In this document: positions 8,191 through 16,172 of the stretch, piece after piece
Position numbering within the stretch: position 1 is the first letter of the stretch
Layout of the letters: every line of letters begins with the position of its first letter
Origin: Paramicrobacterium chengjingii
GTDB lineage: Bacteria; Actinomycetota; Actinomycetes; Actinomycetales; Microbacteriaceae
NCBI RefSeq assembly: GCF_011751765.2
Contig: NZ_CP061169.1
Coordinates: 2,480,001-2,544,000, forward strand
Length of the DNA stretch: 64,000 nucleotides
Reading direction: 5' to 3'
Program-made: the position numbers and the translations under genes
Notes under the pieces: model-generated
Seen by the model: the letters and a program-made list of their open reading frames with translations, nothing else
Told to the model about the DNA's origin: nothing
The model's database searches: none

Positions 8191-8706
8191 ATGGACACCA
8201 CGGATGCTGTCGCACCTACCCTCGATATCATCGTTCGCCCCGCGCGAGATGTCGATGCCGAATCACTCGGCCGTGTGCACGCGAAGTGCTGGCACGAGAC
8301 ATACGACCACCTGATCAGCACGGCCGCGCTCGAACGCGTTTCGCCCTTGCGCCTTGCCGAACTCTGGACGCACTGGACGAAGCAGGGCGACGAGTACCAC
8401 CAGCACGTTGCGCTTGTCGACGGCGAGATCGTCGGCTTTGTCGGCTCTGGGCCGGCCCGCGACGAGGATGCTCCGCGCGAGCGTGAGCTCTACTACCTGT
8501 ACCTGCTCTCGGCGTTTCACGGCACGGGCATCGGTCAGCAATTGTTTGACGCCGCGTGCGGAGATCGTCAGGGATACCTGTGGGTTGCCGATGACAACCC
8601 TCGCGCCCACGCCTTCTACAAGCGCAATGGTCTGAAACGAGACGGCGCGCAGCAGGTGCAGCCGTTCCTCGGCGAAGAGCTGCTCGAGGTGCGGCTCGTC
8701 CGATAG
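8191..8706 (+). CDS. GNAT family N-acetyltransferase
   Basis: A 171-residue GNAT protein. It begins with IIVRPARDVDAESLGRVHAKCWHETYDHLI, as in many actinobacterial GNATs. The acetyl-CoA-binding region is LYLLSAFHGTGIGQQLFDAA (motif A, Q/RxxGxG/A variant GTGIGQ), and the C-terminal ARAHAFYKRNGLKRDG pattern matches motif B. It transfers an acetyl group to an amine; substrate unknown. It stands alone and is convergent with the GH20 gene, separated by 2 bp. Confidence 0.88.
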   Translation: MDTTDAVAPTLDIIVRPARDVDAESLGRVHAKCWHETYDHLISTAALERVSPLRLAELWTHWTKQGDEYHQHVALVDGEIVGFVGSGPARDEDAPRERELYYLYLLSAFHGTGIGQQLFDAACGDRQGYLWVADDNPRAHAFYKRNGLKRDGAQQVQPFLGEELLEVRLVR

Positions 8707-8708
8707 CG

Positions 8709-10187
8709 TCAGTCGCGAGCGTAGGACACGGGCGGAAGCCCCTCGTCAACGGCGGTGAACTCGCTGTGAGTGAGTGCGCTGCCCGCGTTCCATGACCGTT
8801 CGGCGAACGCCCTCAGCGGCGAGCGGATGCCGAGAGCAACCTCATCGCAGGTCTGAGCTTCTGGGCGGTCCGACCAAATGGCGAACGATGCCCCGACCAG
8901 TTGCTCTGGGTATGGCTGCGTCACAATCTGCGCGCGGTCCGTGAGGCTCGGGTGCAGCATCGGAAAGACACCAGGGTGCCACTCCGCCTCCCACAGCCGT
9001 TTGCTCGTCGGGTATGTGTAGCCGGCGTTCTCTCCGAGAACGTAGTAGAACATCGCGTCATTCACATTGACGACGTCGTATCCCCCATCAAACGCCTCCT
9101 GCACGGGACGCATCGACGCACTCCAATTCGTCCACCAGGCAAACTGCACGCGTTCGTCCAGCACGACGTTGCGGCTGCGCAGCATCCCGTCGTTCCATAC
9201 CCGCGGGATGACGTCGCGGTCAGTCAGATATGCGGCGATCGTGTTCACGAAAGCAGTGAGCAGGTCGAATCCCGTGCCGGTAGCCCCAAAGCGCTTCTTT
9301 GCTGCATCGTCAAGCACCGGGTAATCATGCATGTGATCGAAGTCGACAAACTCGTCCCCTCCGAGGTTCCAGACGCGGCTTTCGTCGAAGAGCTGCACGT
9401 AATCGTCGACAAGTTCACGAGCGAATGCCACTGCTGCGTCATTCGTGATGTCGAGAGCCCCATCGACGCCAGGCAGGCAAAACTCGGGATGCCGCCCGAG
9501 AGCGTGCTTCAAATGGCCCGGCATGTCGAGCGACGGCACAATCTCAATGTGGTGATCGTTAGCCACGCGGATCAGATGCGTCGCCTCCGCGCGCGTGATG
9601 TATTCGGGCGAAACGATCGCGGGGTGGCTGATGCTCTCGAGCCTCACACCCTCATTCTCAGAGAAGTGCCATTGCAACGTCGTGAGGCCGATGTCGGCGG
9701 CGTTCACGATCAGCTGCTCCAGCCACCGGGCGGGGTAGAACTTGCGTGCAGCATCGATGTGCAGTCCGCGCTCTGCCACGGCCGGCTCTGCCCGAACGGA
9801 TGCTGCCGGAACCCGGCCGTGCGCACGCAGATTGTGCATCAGCTGACGTGTCGCGCGAAAAACTCCGCATGGTGTCTGCGCTCTCACAACGACGTCGTGT
9901 CCGACCTCGATCGCATAGCCCTCGGGGCCGAACCCTGAGCAGTGATCAAGCCGCAACTCGACACGGGAGCACTCGTCGTCTGCTGCAGCAGGTTCGGGTC
10001 GCGTCACCGCACCGTATGCGCGAAGCTCGTCGTCGAACCGCTCACGCTCACGCCGGAGCCGCGCATCGCTGGCGATCACGCTGACAGTCGTCGGCGCCCA
10101 GCTTCCGTGTCGAAGTTCAACCTCATGAGGTTGCGGTATCGCCGTCCACGTCAGCGGCCCGGTTGCAGGGCTCTCGATCTCAGGCAT
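8709..10187 (-). CDS. Beta-N-acetylhexosaminidase, glycoside hydrolase family 20
   Basis: A 492-residue GH20 enzyme that releases terminal beta-GlcNAc or GalNAc. The catalytic pair is Asp278-Glu279 in WNLGGDEFVDF. Other family landmarks are GLHIDAARKFYP, LTTLQWHFSENEG, EIVPSLDMPGHL and the active-site Trp segment VQFAWWTNWSAS. It lacks a signal peptide, so it acts on imported glycans. ATG 10187 has GGAGAG 6 bases upstream; the open frame continues to 10394 but is not needed. It is second in an operon with the GH5-like gene (37-bp gap). Together with the GH38 enzyme it suggests N-glycan breakdown. Confidence 0.92.
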   Translation of the reverse strand: MPEIESPATGPLTWTAIPQPHEVELRHGSWAPTTVSVIASDARLRRERERFDDELRAYGAVTRPEPAAADDECSRVELRLDHCSGFGPEGYAIEVGHDVVVRAQTPCGVFRATRQLMHNLRAHGRVPAASVRAEPAVAERGLHIDAARKFYPARWLEQLIVNAADIGLTTLQWHFSENEGVRLESISHPAIVSPEYITRAEATHLIRVANDHHIEIVPSLDMPGHLKHALGRHPEFCLPGVDGALDITNDAAVAFARELVDDYVQLFDESRVWNLGGDEFVDFDHMHDYPVLDDAAKKRFGATGTGFDLLTAFVNTIAAYLTDRDVIPRVWNDGMLRSRNVVLDERVQFAWWTNWSASMRPVQEAFDGGYDVVNVNDAMFYYVLGENAGYTYPTSKRLWEAEWHPGVFPMLHPSLTDRAQIVTQPYPEQLVGASFAIWSDRPEAQTCDEVALGIRSPLRAFAERSWNAGSALTHSEFTAVDEGLPPVSYARD

Positions 10188-10224
10188 CGGCGGCTCTCCT
10201 CTTCTCGTCGCCTTCCGTGTGCGA

Positions 10225-11535
10225 TCAGACGACGGTGTTGACGGCGGAGTACCGCGACACCGCGGTTGTCGACAGGTCTGGGCGCACGAGCGTCGTGATT
10301 CCTCTCGCGGCTCGCCGCGCCAGGTTCTCAGCGTCGGCCGATGTGATGAAGCAGGCATCGATTCCTCGCTCGCACAGGTCGACCCAGGCATCAAAGATCG
10401 CGCCGCCAGGACTCATTGCCGTGCGGTTGACGGGCACGCCCTGAGCATCCACCTCGATGACGATAGCCGTCTCGCGCCGCGGAATCTCCATCGCCGAACT
10501 GCGGCGAAACTCACGAGCGACCTCTGCGTACCTCAGCCCTTCGGGCTTTGGCCGCCCGTCATTGGTGATGAGCCCCAGCGAATACTCGAGTTCGGGAAAG
10601 TCGGCGAGCTCGCGGGTGACATCGTGCGAGCACCACCAGGTGACCCCCCAGAGGTTCTCGGTGCGGGCGGCAGAGCGCACTGTCGCCTCGACGAAGTTCG
10701 CGATCTCGTCACCGCTCAGGCAGTTCGACGGCGCGCCGACCTCCTGCAGCCAGATCGGCCGTTGCGCGCCCTCCTGGAACGCCCGCGACAGCTCGATCAG
10801 GTATTCCGCGTGCCGGTCGGATGCTGCCGAACGCCCGCCGTATATGCGCGCAGTACCGTTGAAGATCCACGAGTGGATCGTCGTCATGTCGCCGAGCCGA
10901 CTCGCGTGCGCTGGGGTGAACGGATGGCCGTCGAGGTACCAGACTGCATCGTATTCACTATGCACGTGATCGGCGTTCGGAGCGGCCTTCGCCGCGGCAT
11001 CCAGGAGGCTGGTCAACCAGCTGCCCGCTTCATTCTGCGTGATTCGCCACGGAGATGGGTGCGGGTCGTCTGAGAACTGGTTGACTTCGTTGCCGAGTGT
11101 CAGGCCGAGGAAGTTATCGGCGTCTGCAAGCCGCTCTCCGAGCCGGTGAACGAGCTCGACCTGACCGCTCACAGCATCGGGGTGGGAGAACATGTTCTTG
11201 TCGTGCCAGGTGTACAGCCATGCCGGCACAAAGTCGAAGCTCGACATATGCCCTTGAATCACGTCGACGCCGACATCAAGATTGAACTCGCGGCCGACGT
11301 CGACGACGGAACGCACGTCGTCGAGGGCCTGCTGCCTGATCAGCGTTCGATTCGGCTGCAGCACGGGCCAGAGCGGGAAAATCCTCACGTGATCGAGACC
11401 GAGCTGCGCAATGCCCTCGAAGTCACGACGCACATCGTCGGGCGAAAACGACAGCCACGAGTGCATCCAGCCGCGCGTTGGCGTGTAGTTCACTCCGAAA
11501 CGCAATGCCGTGCTCTGCGTCGCATCGCTCGTCAT
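10225..11535 (-). CDS. Glycoside hydrolase family 5-like enzyme (GH5_18-type beta-mannosidase candidate)
   Basis: A 436-residue TIM-barrel glycosidase of clan A. The acid/base is probably Glu150 in LTLGNEVNQ and the nucleophile Glu265 in WLQEVGAPS. The opening [30 protein letters not shown] and [19 protein letters not shown] resemble, from memory, bifidobacterial GH5_18 enzymes that cleave Man-beta-1,4-GlcNAc of the N-glycan core. No signal peptide. ATG 11535 follows GGTGAGAG; the frame reaches 11583. First gene of an operon with GH20, divergent from the ABC transporter, with a LacI-type operator upstream. Family is secure; the subfamily is inference. Confidence 0.82.
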   Translation of the reverse strand: MTSDATQSTALRFGVNYTPTRGWMHSWLSFSPDDVRRDFEGIAQLGLDHVRIFPLWPVLQPNRTLIRQQALDDVRSVVDVGREFNLDVGVDVIQGHMSSFDFVPAWLYTWHDKNMFSHPDAVSGQVELVHRLGERLADADNFLGLTLGNEVNQFSDDPHPSPWRITQNEAGSWLTSLLDAAAKAAPNADHVHSEYDAVWYLDGHPFTPAHASRLGDMTTIHSWIFNGTARIYGGRSAASDRHAEYLIELSRAFQEGAQRPIWLQEVGAPSNCLSGDEIANFVEATVRSAARTENLWGVTWWCSHDVTRELADFPELEYSLGLITNDGRPKPEGLRYAEVAREFRRSSAMEIPRRETAIVIEVDAQGVPVNRTAMSPGGAIFDAWVDLCERGIDACFITSADAENLARRAARGITTLVRPDLSTTAVSRYSAVNTVV

Positions 11536-11605
11536 CGTGCTCTCACCATTCCTTCTGCATGCGACCGACATCCCCCGGCGCATTCTTCTTTAAAACCAAC
11601 AAATC

Positions 11606-11621
11606 ACTAATCCGGTTTAGA
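11606..11621. promoter_or_regulatory. LacI-type operator-like dyad before the GH5/GH20 operon
   Basis: ACTAATCCGGTTTAGA is an imperfect dyad with the CCGG-centred form. Its outer half-sites (ACTA and TTTAG) match those of the sites at 11726 and 16128. It lies 71 bp before the GH5-like start. Weaker match than the other two sites. Confidence 0.5.
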
Positions 11622-11725
11622 GTCCAGCAACACATGACGTAGGCCGATTTTCCCGCCGAGTTTCGCTTAGTCACACAACATAACAGCTCGTGCGATATCT
11701 CGGACCGTATGACATACTGGTGATC

Positions 11726-11741
11726 ACTATATCGTTTTAGT
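11726..11741. promoter_or_regulatory. LacI-type operator before the second ABC transporter
   Basis: ACTATATCGTTTTAGT is a dyad centred on CG. It differs at one base from the site directly before the LacI gene at 16128..16143. It lies about 85 bp before the binding-protein start and is the likely target of that LacI protein. Confidence 0.8.
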
Positions 11742-11827
11742 GGCGGGATTCAACGATGGATCGCGTGCCGGTTCGATCATTCGCCGGCTCCGATCGTGTG
11801 GAATTCCACTCTTCGAAGGAGAAGCAG

Positions 11828-13129
11828 ATGAAGATTCGACAAGGGATCGCGCTTGCGATTGCAGCAGCAGCGGGACTGGCTCTTACCGCCTGCACCGGCG
11901 CTCCGGCCGCGCAGAGCAACGCAGCAGACGGGGACGTCAGCGGCACAATCACGTTTCAAACCTGGTCGCTCAAGAACGACACGTTCACGCCGTACTTCAC
12001 GCAGGTCATCAAGGACTTCGAGAAGAAGTACCCGGATGCCACAGTGAAGTGGGTCGACCAGCCTGCGGACGGCTACGAAGACAAGGTGCTTCAGCAGGCC
12101 GAATCCGGCGAACTGCCCGATGTGATCAACCTGCCCCCTGACATGGCATATTCCCTGGCAAAGGTCGACATGCTTCTCGACCTGACGCAGGCGGATCCCG
12201 ACGTTCTCGACGACTATGTCGAGGGTGCGGTCTCCGCGTATTCCTATGACGACACCGAGGGAACATTCGGACTCCCCTGGTACCTCGGAACAGAGCTCAA
12301 TTATTGGAACGCCGACCTTCTGAAGAAGGGTGGCGCCGACCCCGATAACCTTCCGACAACGATCGACGAGATGTTCGATGTCGCCGAGACGCTGGCGAAG
12401 AGCCCCGAGAAGATCGCGACGATCGCATCGGTTCCCAGCCCGAAGGGCGTCATGGCCGCGATTGCGGACGAGGGCGGTTCTGCATCGATCTTCGAAAACG
12501 GCACGTTCGTCTTCAACACGCCAGAAGCCGTGAGGATCGTCGAGCGCTACGCCGAGCTCTACAAACTCGGCGCTGTCTCACCCGAGGCTCTGCAGGGCGC
12601 TGGCACGTCGAACAGCAATATCAACAACTTCAACAAGGGTACTGTCGCGTGGACGACAGCGGGCCCCAACTACATCGAGCAGGACCTCTCGGTGAATGCC
12701 CCCACCGTCGTTCCGAACGTGCGGGCAAACGAGACGTTCGGCAATCCACCGCTGTTTGTGCAGGGTGTGAGCGTCTCGAATACCTCGAAGAACGCCGCGA
12801 CGGCCCTCGCATTCGCGACATTCCTCACGAACAACGACAACCAAGTCGACTTCGTCAAGCTCGCTGTCGGCTTCTTCCCCGGCACACAGGCTGCGAACGA
12901 CGACCCGTCGTCATTCGCTGAGGCATCGGAGATCGACCAGCAGAATCACGCAACTGACGTCGCAGCCGGCGAGATGGGCAGCGCGGAGGTTCCAAACCCT
13001 CCGCAGTACACCGAGAACATGGACGGCTATGCGAAGCAGCAGATCGCTCTCGCGATTACGGGAGACATCTCGGCGCAGGAGGCCCTCGATAATGCCGTCG
13101 AGTACTGCCAGCAGAACCTCGCCGACTGA
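11828..13129 (+). CDS. Sugar ABC transporter substrate-binding lipoprotein (glycan locus)
   Basis: A 433-residue family 1 solute-binding protein. The signal peptide ends in the lipobox LTAC with Cys22 as lipid anchor. After an Ala/Ser linker it continues with GTITFQTWSLKNDTF, typical of oligosaccharide-binding proteins. ATG 11828 is preceded by GAAGGAG; an in-frame start at 11756 would add 24 residues and spoil the signal peptide. First gene of the transporter operon; its promoter holds the ACTATATCGTTTTAGT operator. Likely cargo is a mannose/GlcNAc-containing glycan, judged from neighbouring glycosidases. Confidence 0.93.
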   Translation: MKIRQGIALAIAAAAGLALTACTGAPAAQSNAADGDVSGTITFQTWSLKNDTFTPYFTQVIKDFEKKYPDATVKWVDQPADGYEDKVLQQAESGELPDVINLPPDMAYSLAKVDMLLDLTQADPDVLDDYVEGAVSAYSYDDTEGTFGLPWYLGTELNYWNADLLKKGGADPDNLPTTIDEMFDVAETLAKSPEKIATIASVPSPKGVMAAIADEGGSASIFENGTFVFNTPEAVRIVERYAELYKLGAVSPEALQGAGTSNSNINNFNKGTVAWTTAGPNYIEQDLSVNAPTVVPNVRANETFGNPPLFVQGVSVSNTSKNAATALAFATFLTNNDNQVDFVKLAVGFFPGTQAANDDPSSFAEASEIDQQNHATDVAAGEMGSAEVPNPPQYTENMDGYAKQQIALAITGDISAQEALDNAVEYCQQNLAD

Positions 13130-13153
13130 CGATCTGACGCTCAAGGAGACATC

Positions 13154-14107
13154 GTGAAGCAGCAGCGGAAGTACACGCCCTACCTTCTGGTCGCGCCGGG
13201 AGTGATCTGGGTGCTCGTCTTTGCGCTCTGGCCGTTTTTGAACACGATCGTGCTCGCATTCACCGACGCACGACCGCTTCGTCCCGCTGTCTTCACGGGG
13301 CTGGAGAATTTCATGCGGCTGTTCAGCGACGACAGATTCATGTACGCGCTGACGACATCGCTCGTCTATGTCGTCGTGTGCGTTCCCGTGCTGACGTTGC
13401 TGCCGCTTCTGCTCGCGATGCTTGTCAATTCAAAGGTTCCCGCGATCGGGTTCTTTCGCACAACCTTTTACTTTCCCGTCATCGCCTCGGCCGTCGTTGT
13501 CGCCATCGTCTGGGAGTTCCTCTTCTCAAGCCATGGGCTTGTGAACGAGTCGTTGTCGTTCTTCGGCCTCGTCGACCGCCCCGTCGAGTTTCTGTCGGAA
13601 CGCTGGCTTCTCATCGGCTGCGCAATTGGCCTCACTGTGTGGAAAGGACTCGGCTACTACATGGTCGTTTACCTCGCCGCACTGGGGAACGTCGGTCGGG
13701 AACTTCACGAAGCCGCGGCCATGGACGGGGCGAATGCCTGGCGGCGCTTCTGGTCCGTGACCGTGCCGGGGGTCCGAGGCCCCATGATGCTCGTCGCCGT
13801 TCTCATCTGCGTATCGGCAATGCGCGTTTTTACTGAGCTTTATGTGCTCTCGAACGGCACCGGCGGGCCCGGCGGAAGAGCGATGAGCCTTGTCATGCTC
13901 ATCCAGACCATGGGCAAGGGCCTCAATGGGCAGGTCGGGTACGCCTCAGCAATCTCGATCGCGCTGTTCCTGCTCACACTCGTTCCGCTCACCATTATGG
14001 GAATCGCCAATTACGGCGACGTGTTCAGAGAGATGCTCGCCAACCGACGTGCATCGAAGATGATCAAGGCCGAGCGACCGAAGCCCGCAAAGGAGACCGT
14101 CAGATGA
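13154..14107 (+). CDS. Sugar ABC transporter permease, MalF type (glycan locus)
   Basis: A 317-residue permease with about six TM segments and the EAA loop ELHEAAAMDGANAWRRFWSVT. GTG start at 13154 follows AAGGAGA. It lies 24 bp after the binding-protein gene and overlaps the next permease by 4 bp (ATGA), so the three genes form one operon. It forms the heterodimeric channel with the 14104..15042 product. An ATPase is missing here; many actinobacteria use one shared MsiK-type ATPase for several sugar transporters. Confidence 0.93.
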   Translation: MKQQRKYTPYLLVAPGVIWVLVFALWPFLNTIVLAFTDARPLRPAVFTGLENFMRLFSDDRFMYALTTSLVYVVVCVPVLTLLPLLLAMLVNSKVPAIGFFRTTFYFPVIASAVVVAIVWEFLFSSHGLVNESLSFFGLVDRPVEFLSERWLLIGCAIGLTVWKGLGYYMVVYLAALGNVGRELHEAAAMDGANAWRRFWSVTVPGVRGPMMLVAVLICVSAMRVFTELYVLSNGTGGPGGRAMSLVMLIQTMGKGLNGQVGYASAISIALFLLTLVPLTIMGIANYGDVFREMLANRRASKMIKAERPKPAKETVR

Positions 14108-15042
14108 GCACGCTCGCAACGCCCAGGCCGGAGAAGAAGAAAGACGCCTTGCGCCGAGATTCCCGAACGTTTCGCGCAGACAAGCCCTATCGCACGCGCG
14201 GCTCGGCCGACATCATGAAGCCGTCACGTGCAGGGCTCGTCGGAAAGTACGCCCTGATGCTCGCCGTGCTCGTCATTATGGTCTTCCCCTTTCTATGGCA
14301 GCTGTCGACATCACTGAAAGGCGCGGGAGAGAACATCTACGAGTTCCCGCCGAAGCTGCTACCGGCTGAGCTCACCTTCAGCAATTACACCGAAGTCTTC
14401 GACACTATTCCCGTCTTGAACTACGCCTGGCACTCGCTGCTCGTGGGCGTCGGGACTGTGGGCACGAACGTCGTGTTCGCGACACTCGGCGGCTATGCAC
14501 TCGGCTGCCTGAAGTTCAAGTACAAGGGCGTCATTATGGCGATCTTCTTCTCGACGCTGCTGCTGCCGGGCGAGGTAACGCTCACGAGCCAGTATCTGAC
14601 CATCAAATCACTCGGACTGGCGAACAGCCTCTGGGGCGTGTTCCTGCCTGGAGCCATTTCGGCCGTCAATGTGCTGCTGATGGCCGCAGCGTGCCGCATG
14701 ATTCCCAAGGAGACACTCGAAGCGGCGACGATCGACGGCGCAACGACCGCACAGAGGCTCCGGCACATCGTGTGGCCGAACGTGCGTGGCATGGTCTCTG
14801 TCGTCGCGCTCTTTGCCTTCATCGGAGCATGGGACGACTTCCTCTGGCCGCTCGTTGTACTCTCTGATCCCGCGAATTACACGCTGACGGTGGGAATGGA
14901 GTATCTCAGCTCGAACTTCGCGGCCAACCCGCGAGTCATCGCAGCAGGAACGATGATCGCCCTCATTCCGATCATCATTCTGTTCGCTACGCTCCAGAAA
15001 CACTTCTTCCGAGGAGTCGAGGAAGGAAGCGTCAAGGGGTAG
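14104..15042 (+). CDS. Sugar ABC transporter permease, MalG type (glycan locus)
   Basis: A 312-residue permease. It has an unusually long basic N-terminal tail of about 50 residues before TM1 (YALMLAVLVIMVFPFLWQL), then TSLKGAGENIYEFPP. The EAA loop is PKETLEAATIDGATTAQRLRHI. Overlaps the previous gene by 4 bp. Last gene of the transporter operon; the convergent lacI gene ends 39 bp later. Confidence 0.93.
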   Translation: MSTLATPRPEKKKDALRRDSRTFRADKPYRTRGSADIMKPSRAGLVGKYALMLAVLVIMVFPFLWQLSTSLKGAGENIYEFPPKLLPAELTFSNYTEVFDTIPVLNYAWHSLLVGVGTVGTNVVFATLGGYALGCLKFKYKGVIMAIFFSTLLLPGEVTLTSQYLTIKSLGLANSLWGVFLPGAISAVNVLLMAAACRMIPKETLEAATIDGATTAQRLRHIVWPNVRGMVSVVALFAFIGAWDDFLWPLVVLSDPANYTLTVGMEYLSSNFAANPRVIAAGTMIALIPIIILFATLQKHFFRGVEEGSVKG

Positions 15043-15081
15043 CTCAGCGAACGCGTCGATGCGTACGAGGCGACGCCCGAT

Positions 15082-16116
15082 TCAGCCGCGCCGTTCGCTC
15101 GGCGGCGACGTGCTCTCGCGCACCGTCAGGCTCGGTGTGGGGCCGGGGACGCTGTCGACGCGGACCGGCTCGGCGATCTGACTCAGCAGCGTCGTCGCAG
15201 CCAGCTCCCCGAGCGCGAACGTATCTCGTGAGAGGCACGTGATCGACGGGCTCACGAGCCCCGCCATGATGGAGTCGTCGAAAGAAGCAACAGAGAGTCG
15301 CGCGGGCACCGAGATGCCCATTTCCTGTGCCACGCGCAGCCCGGCTACCGCCATGACGTCGTTGTCGAACACGACGGCACTCGGAGGTGTACGCCCGCTC
15401 ATGAGCTGACGAGTCACATTGGCGGCGCGACCTGCCGAGAAGTCGGTGAACGCGATGGTGCTCTCGACGCCGTCGTCGATGAACGAGCGAAGCACATCTG
15501 CGCGCAGCGTCGTGTGCTCGAAGACCTCCGGGCCCGCGACGTACCCGATGCTCCGATGTCCGAGAGCGACAAGATAATCGAAGACCATGTGTGCGGCTGC
15601 CGCATCGTCCATCCACACGGCGGACGGGGCATCCGGCCTACTGGGGTGGCTGCCGATGACGATTGCAGGCAGGTTCACCTGTGCGATGTAGTCGAGCCGA
15701 GGATCGTCGTCGCGCGGGTCAAGCACGATGACGCCGTCAACCTGCTTCGAGCTATGCCACGCGCGGTAGGTGTCGACCTCGTCGTCGAGGCTGCGCACGA
15801 CTCGCATCTGCATCGCCGCCGCACTCGGTGCCAGTCCCGACTGAATACCGGAGATCAGGTCGGTGAAGAACGCTTCGGCACCGAGGCTTCGCGCGGGCCG
15901 TTCGACGACGAGACCGACGACGCCGGCGTGCGATCCGACGAGCGCTCGGGCCGCCGAGTTGGGCACCCACTGATGCTCGGCCGCGACAGCAAGAATGCGT
16001 TTTCGCGTCTCGTCGCTCACTCCTGGCCGATCATTGAGCGCGAACGAGACAGCTCCCGGGGAAACCCCGGCGAGTTTCGCGATATCTGCGATTGTGATTC
16101 GCTTATTCGGTACCAT
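15082..16116 (-). CDS. LacI family transcriptional regulator
   Basis: A 344-residue repressor. The N-terminal helix-turn-helix and hinge are clear: TIADIAKLAGVSPGAVSFAL, then RKRILAVAAEHQWVPNSAARAL. The rest is a periplasmic-binding-protein-like sensor domain (GVVGLVVERP, HRSIGYVAGPE, LSVASFDDS). A dyad matching LacI operators lies 12 bp upstream of its own start, so it probably represses itself, the divergent GH38 gene, the ABC operon (11726) and perhaps the GH5/GH20 operon (11606). The inducer would be a sugar released from the imported glycan. Confidence 0.92.
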   Translation of the reverse strand: MVPNKRITIADIAKLAGVSPGAVSFALNDRPGVSDETRKRILAVAAEHQWVPNSAARALVGSHAGVVGLVVERPARSLGAEAFFTDLISGIQSGLAPSAAAMQMRVVRSLDDEVDTYRAWHSSKQVDGVIVLDPRDDDPRLDYIAQVNLPAIVIGSHPSRPDAPSAVWMDDAAAAHMVFDYLVALGHRSIGYVAGPEVFEHTTLRADVLRSFIDDGVESTIAFTDFSAGRAANVTRQLMSGRTPPSAVVFDNDVMAVAGLRVAQEMGISVPARLSVASFDDSIMAGLVSPSITCLSRDTFALGELAATTLLSQIAEPVRVDSVPGPTPSLTVRESTSPPSERRG

Positions 16117-16127
16117 GGATACTCATT

Positions 16128-16143
16128 ACTATATCGCTTTAGT
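16128..16143. promoter_or_regulatory. LacI-type operator between lacI and alpha-mannosidase genes
   Basis: ACTATATCGCTTTAGT, 15 of 16 bases identical to the site at 11726. It sits 12 bp before the lacI start and 30 bp before the divergent GH38 start, so one repressor dimer could block both promoters. Confidence 0.8.
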
Positions 16144-16172
16144 AGCCAATCGCATCTCGCAGAGGAGAACCC

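Noticed and set aside
8901..9938. 345-residue plus-strand open frame opposite the GH20 gene
   Set aside because: Antisense to a clear catalytic-motif-bearing GH20 gene; the translation shows no domain and is His/Arg/Val-rich as expected for a complement frame.
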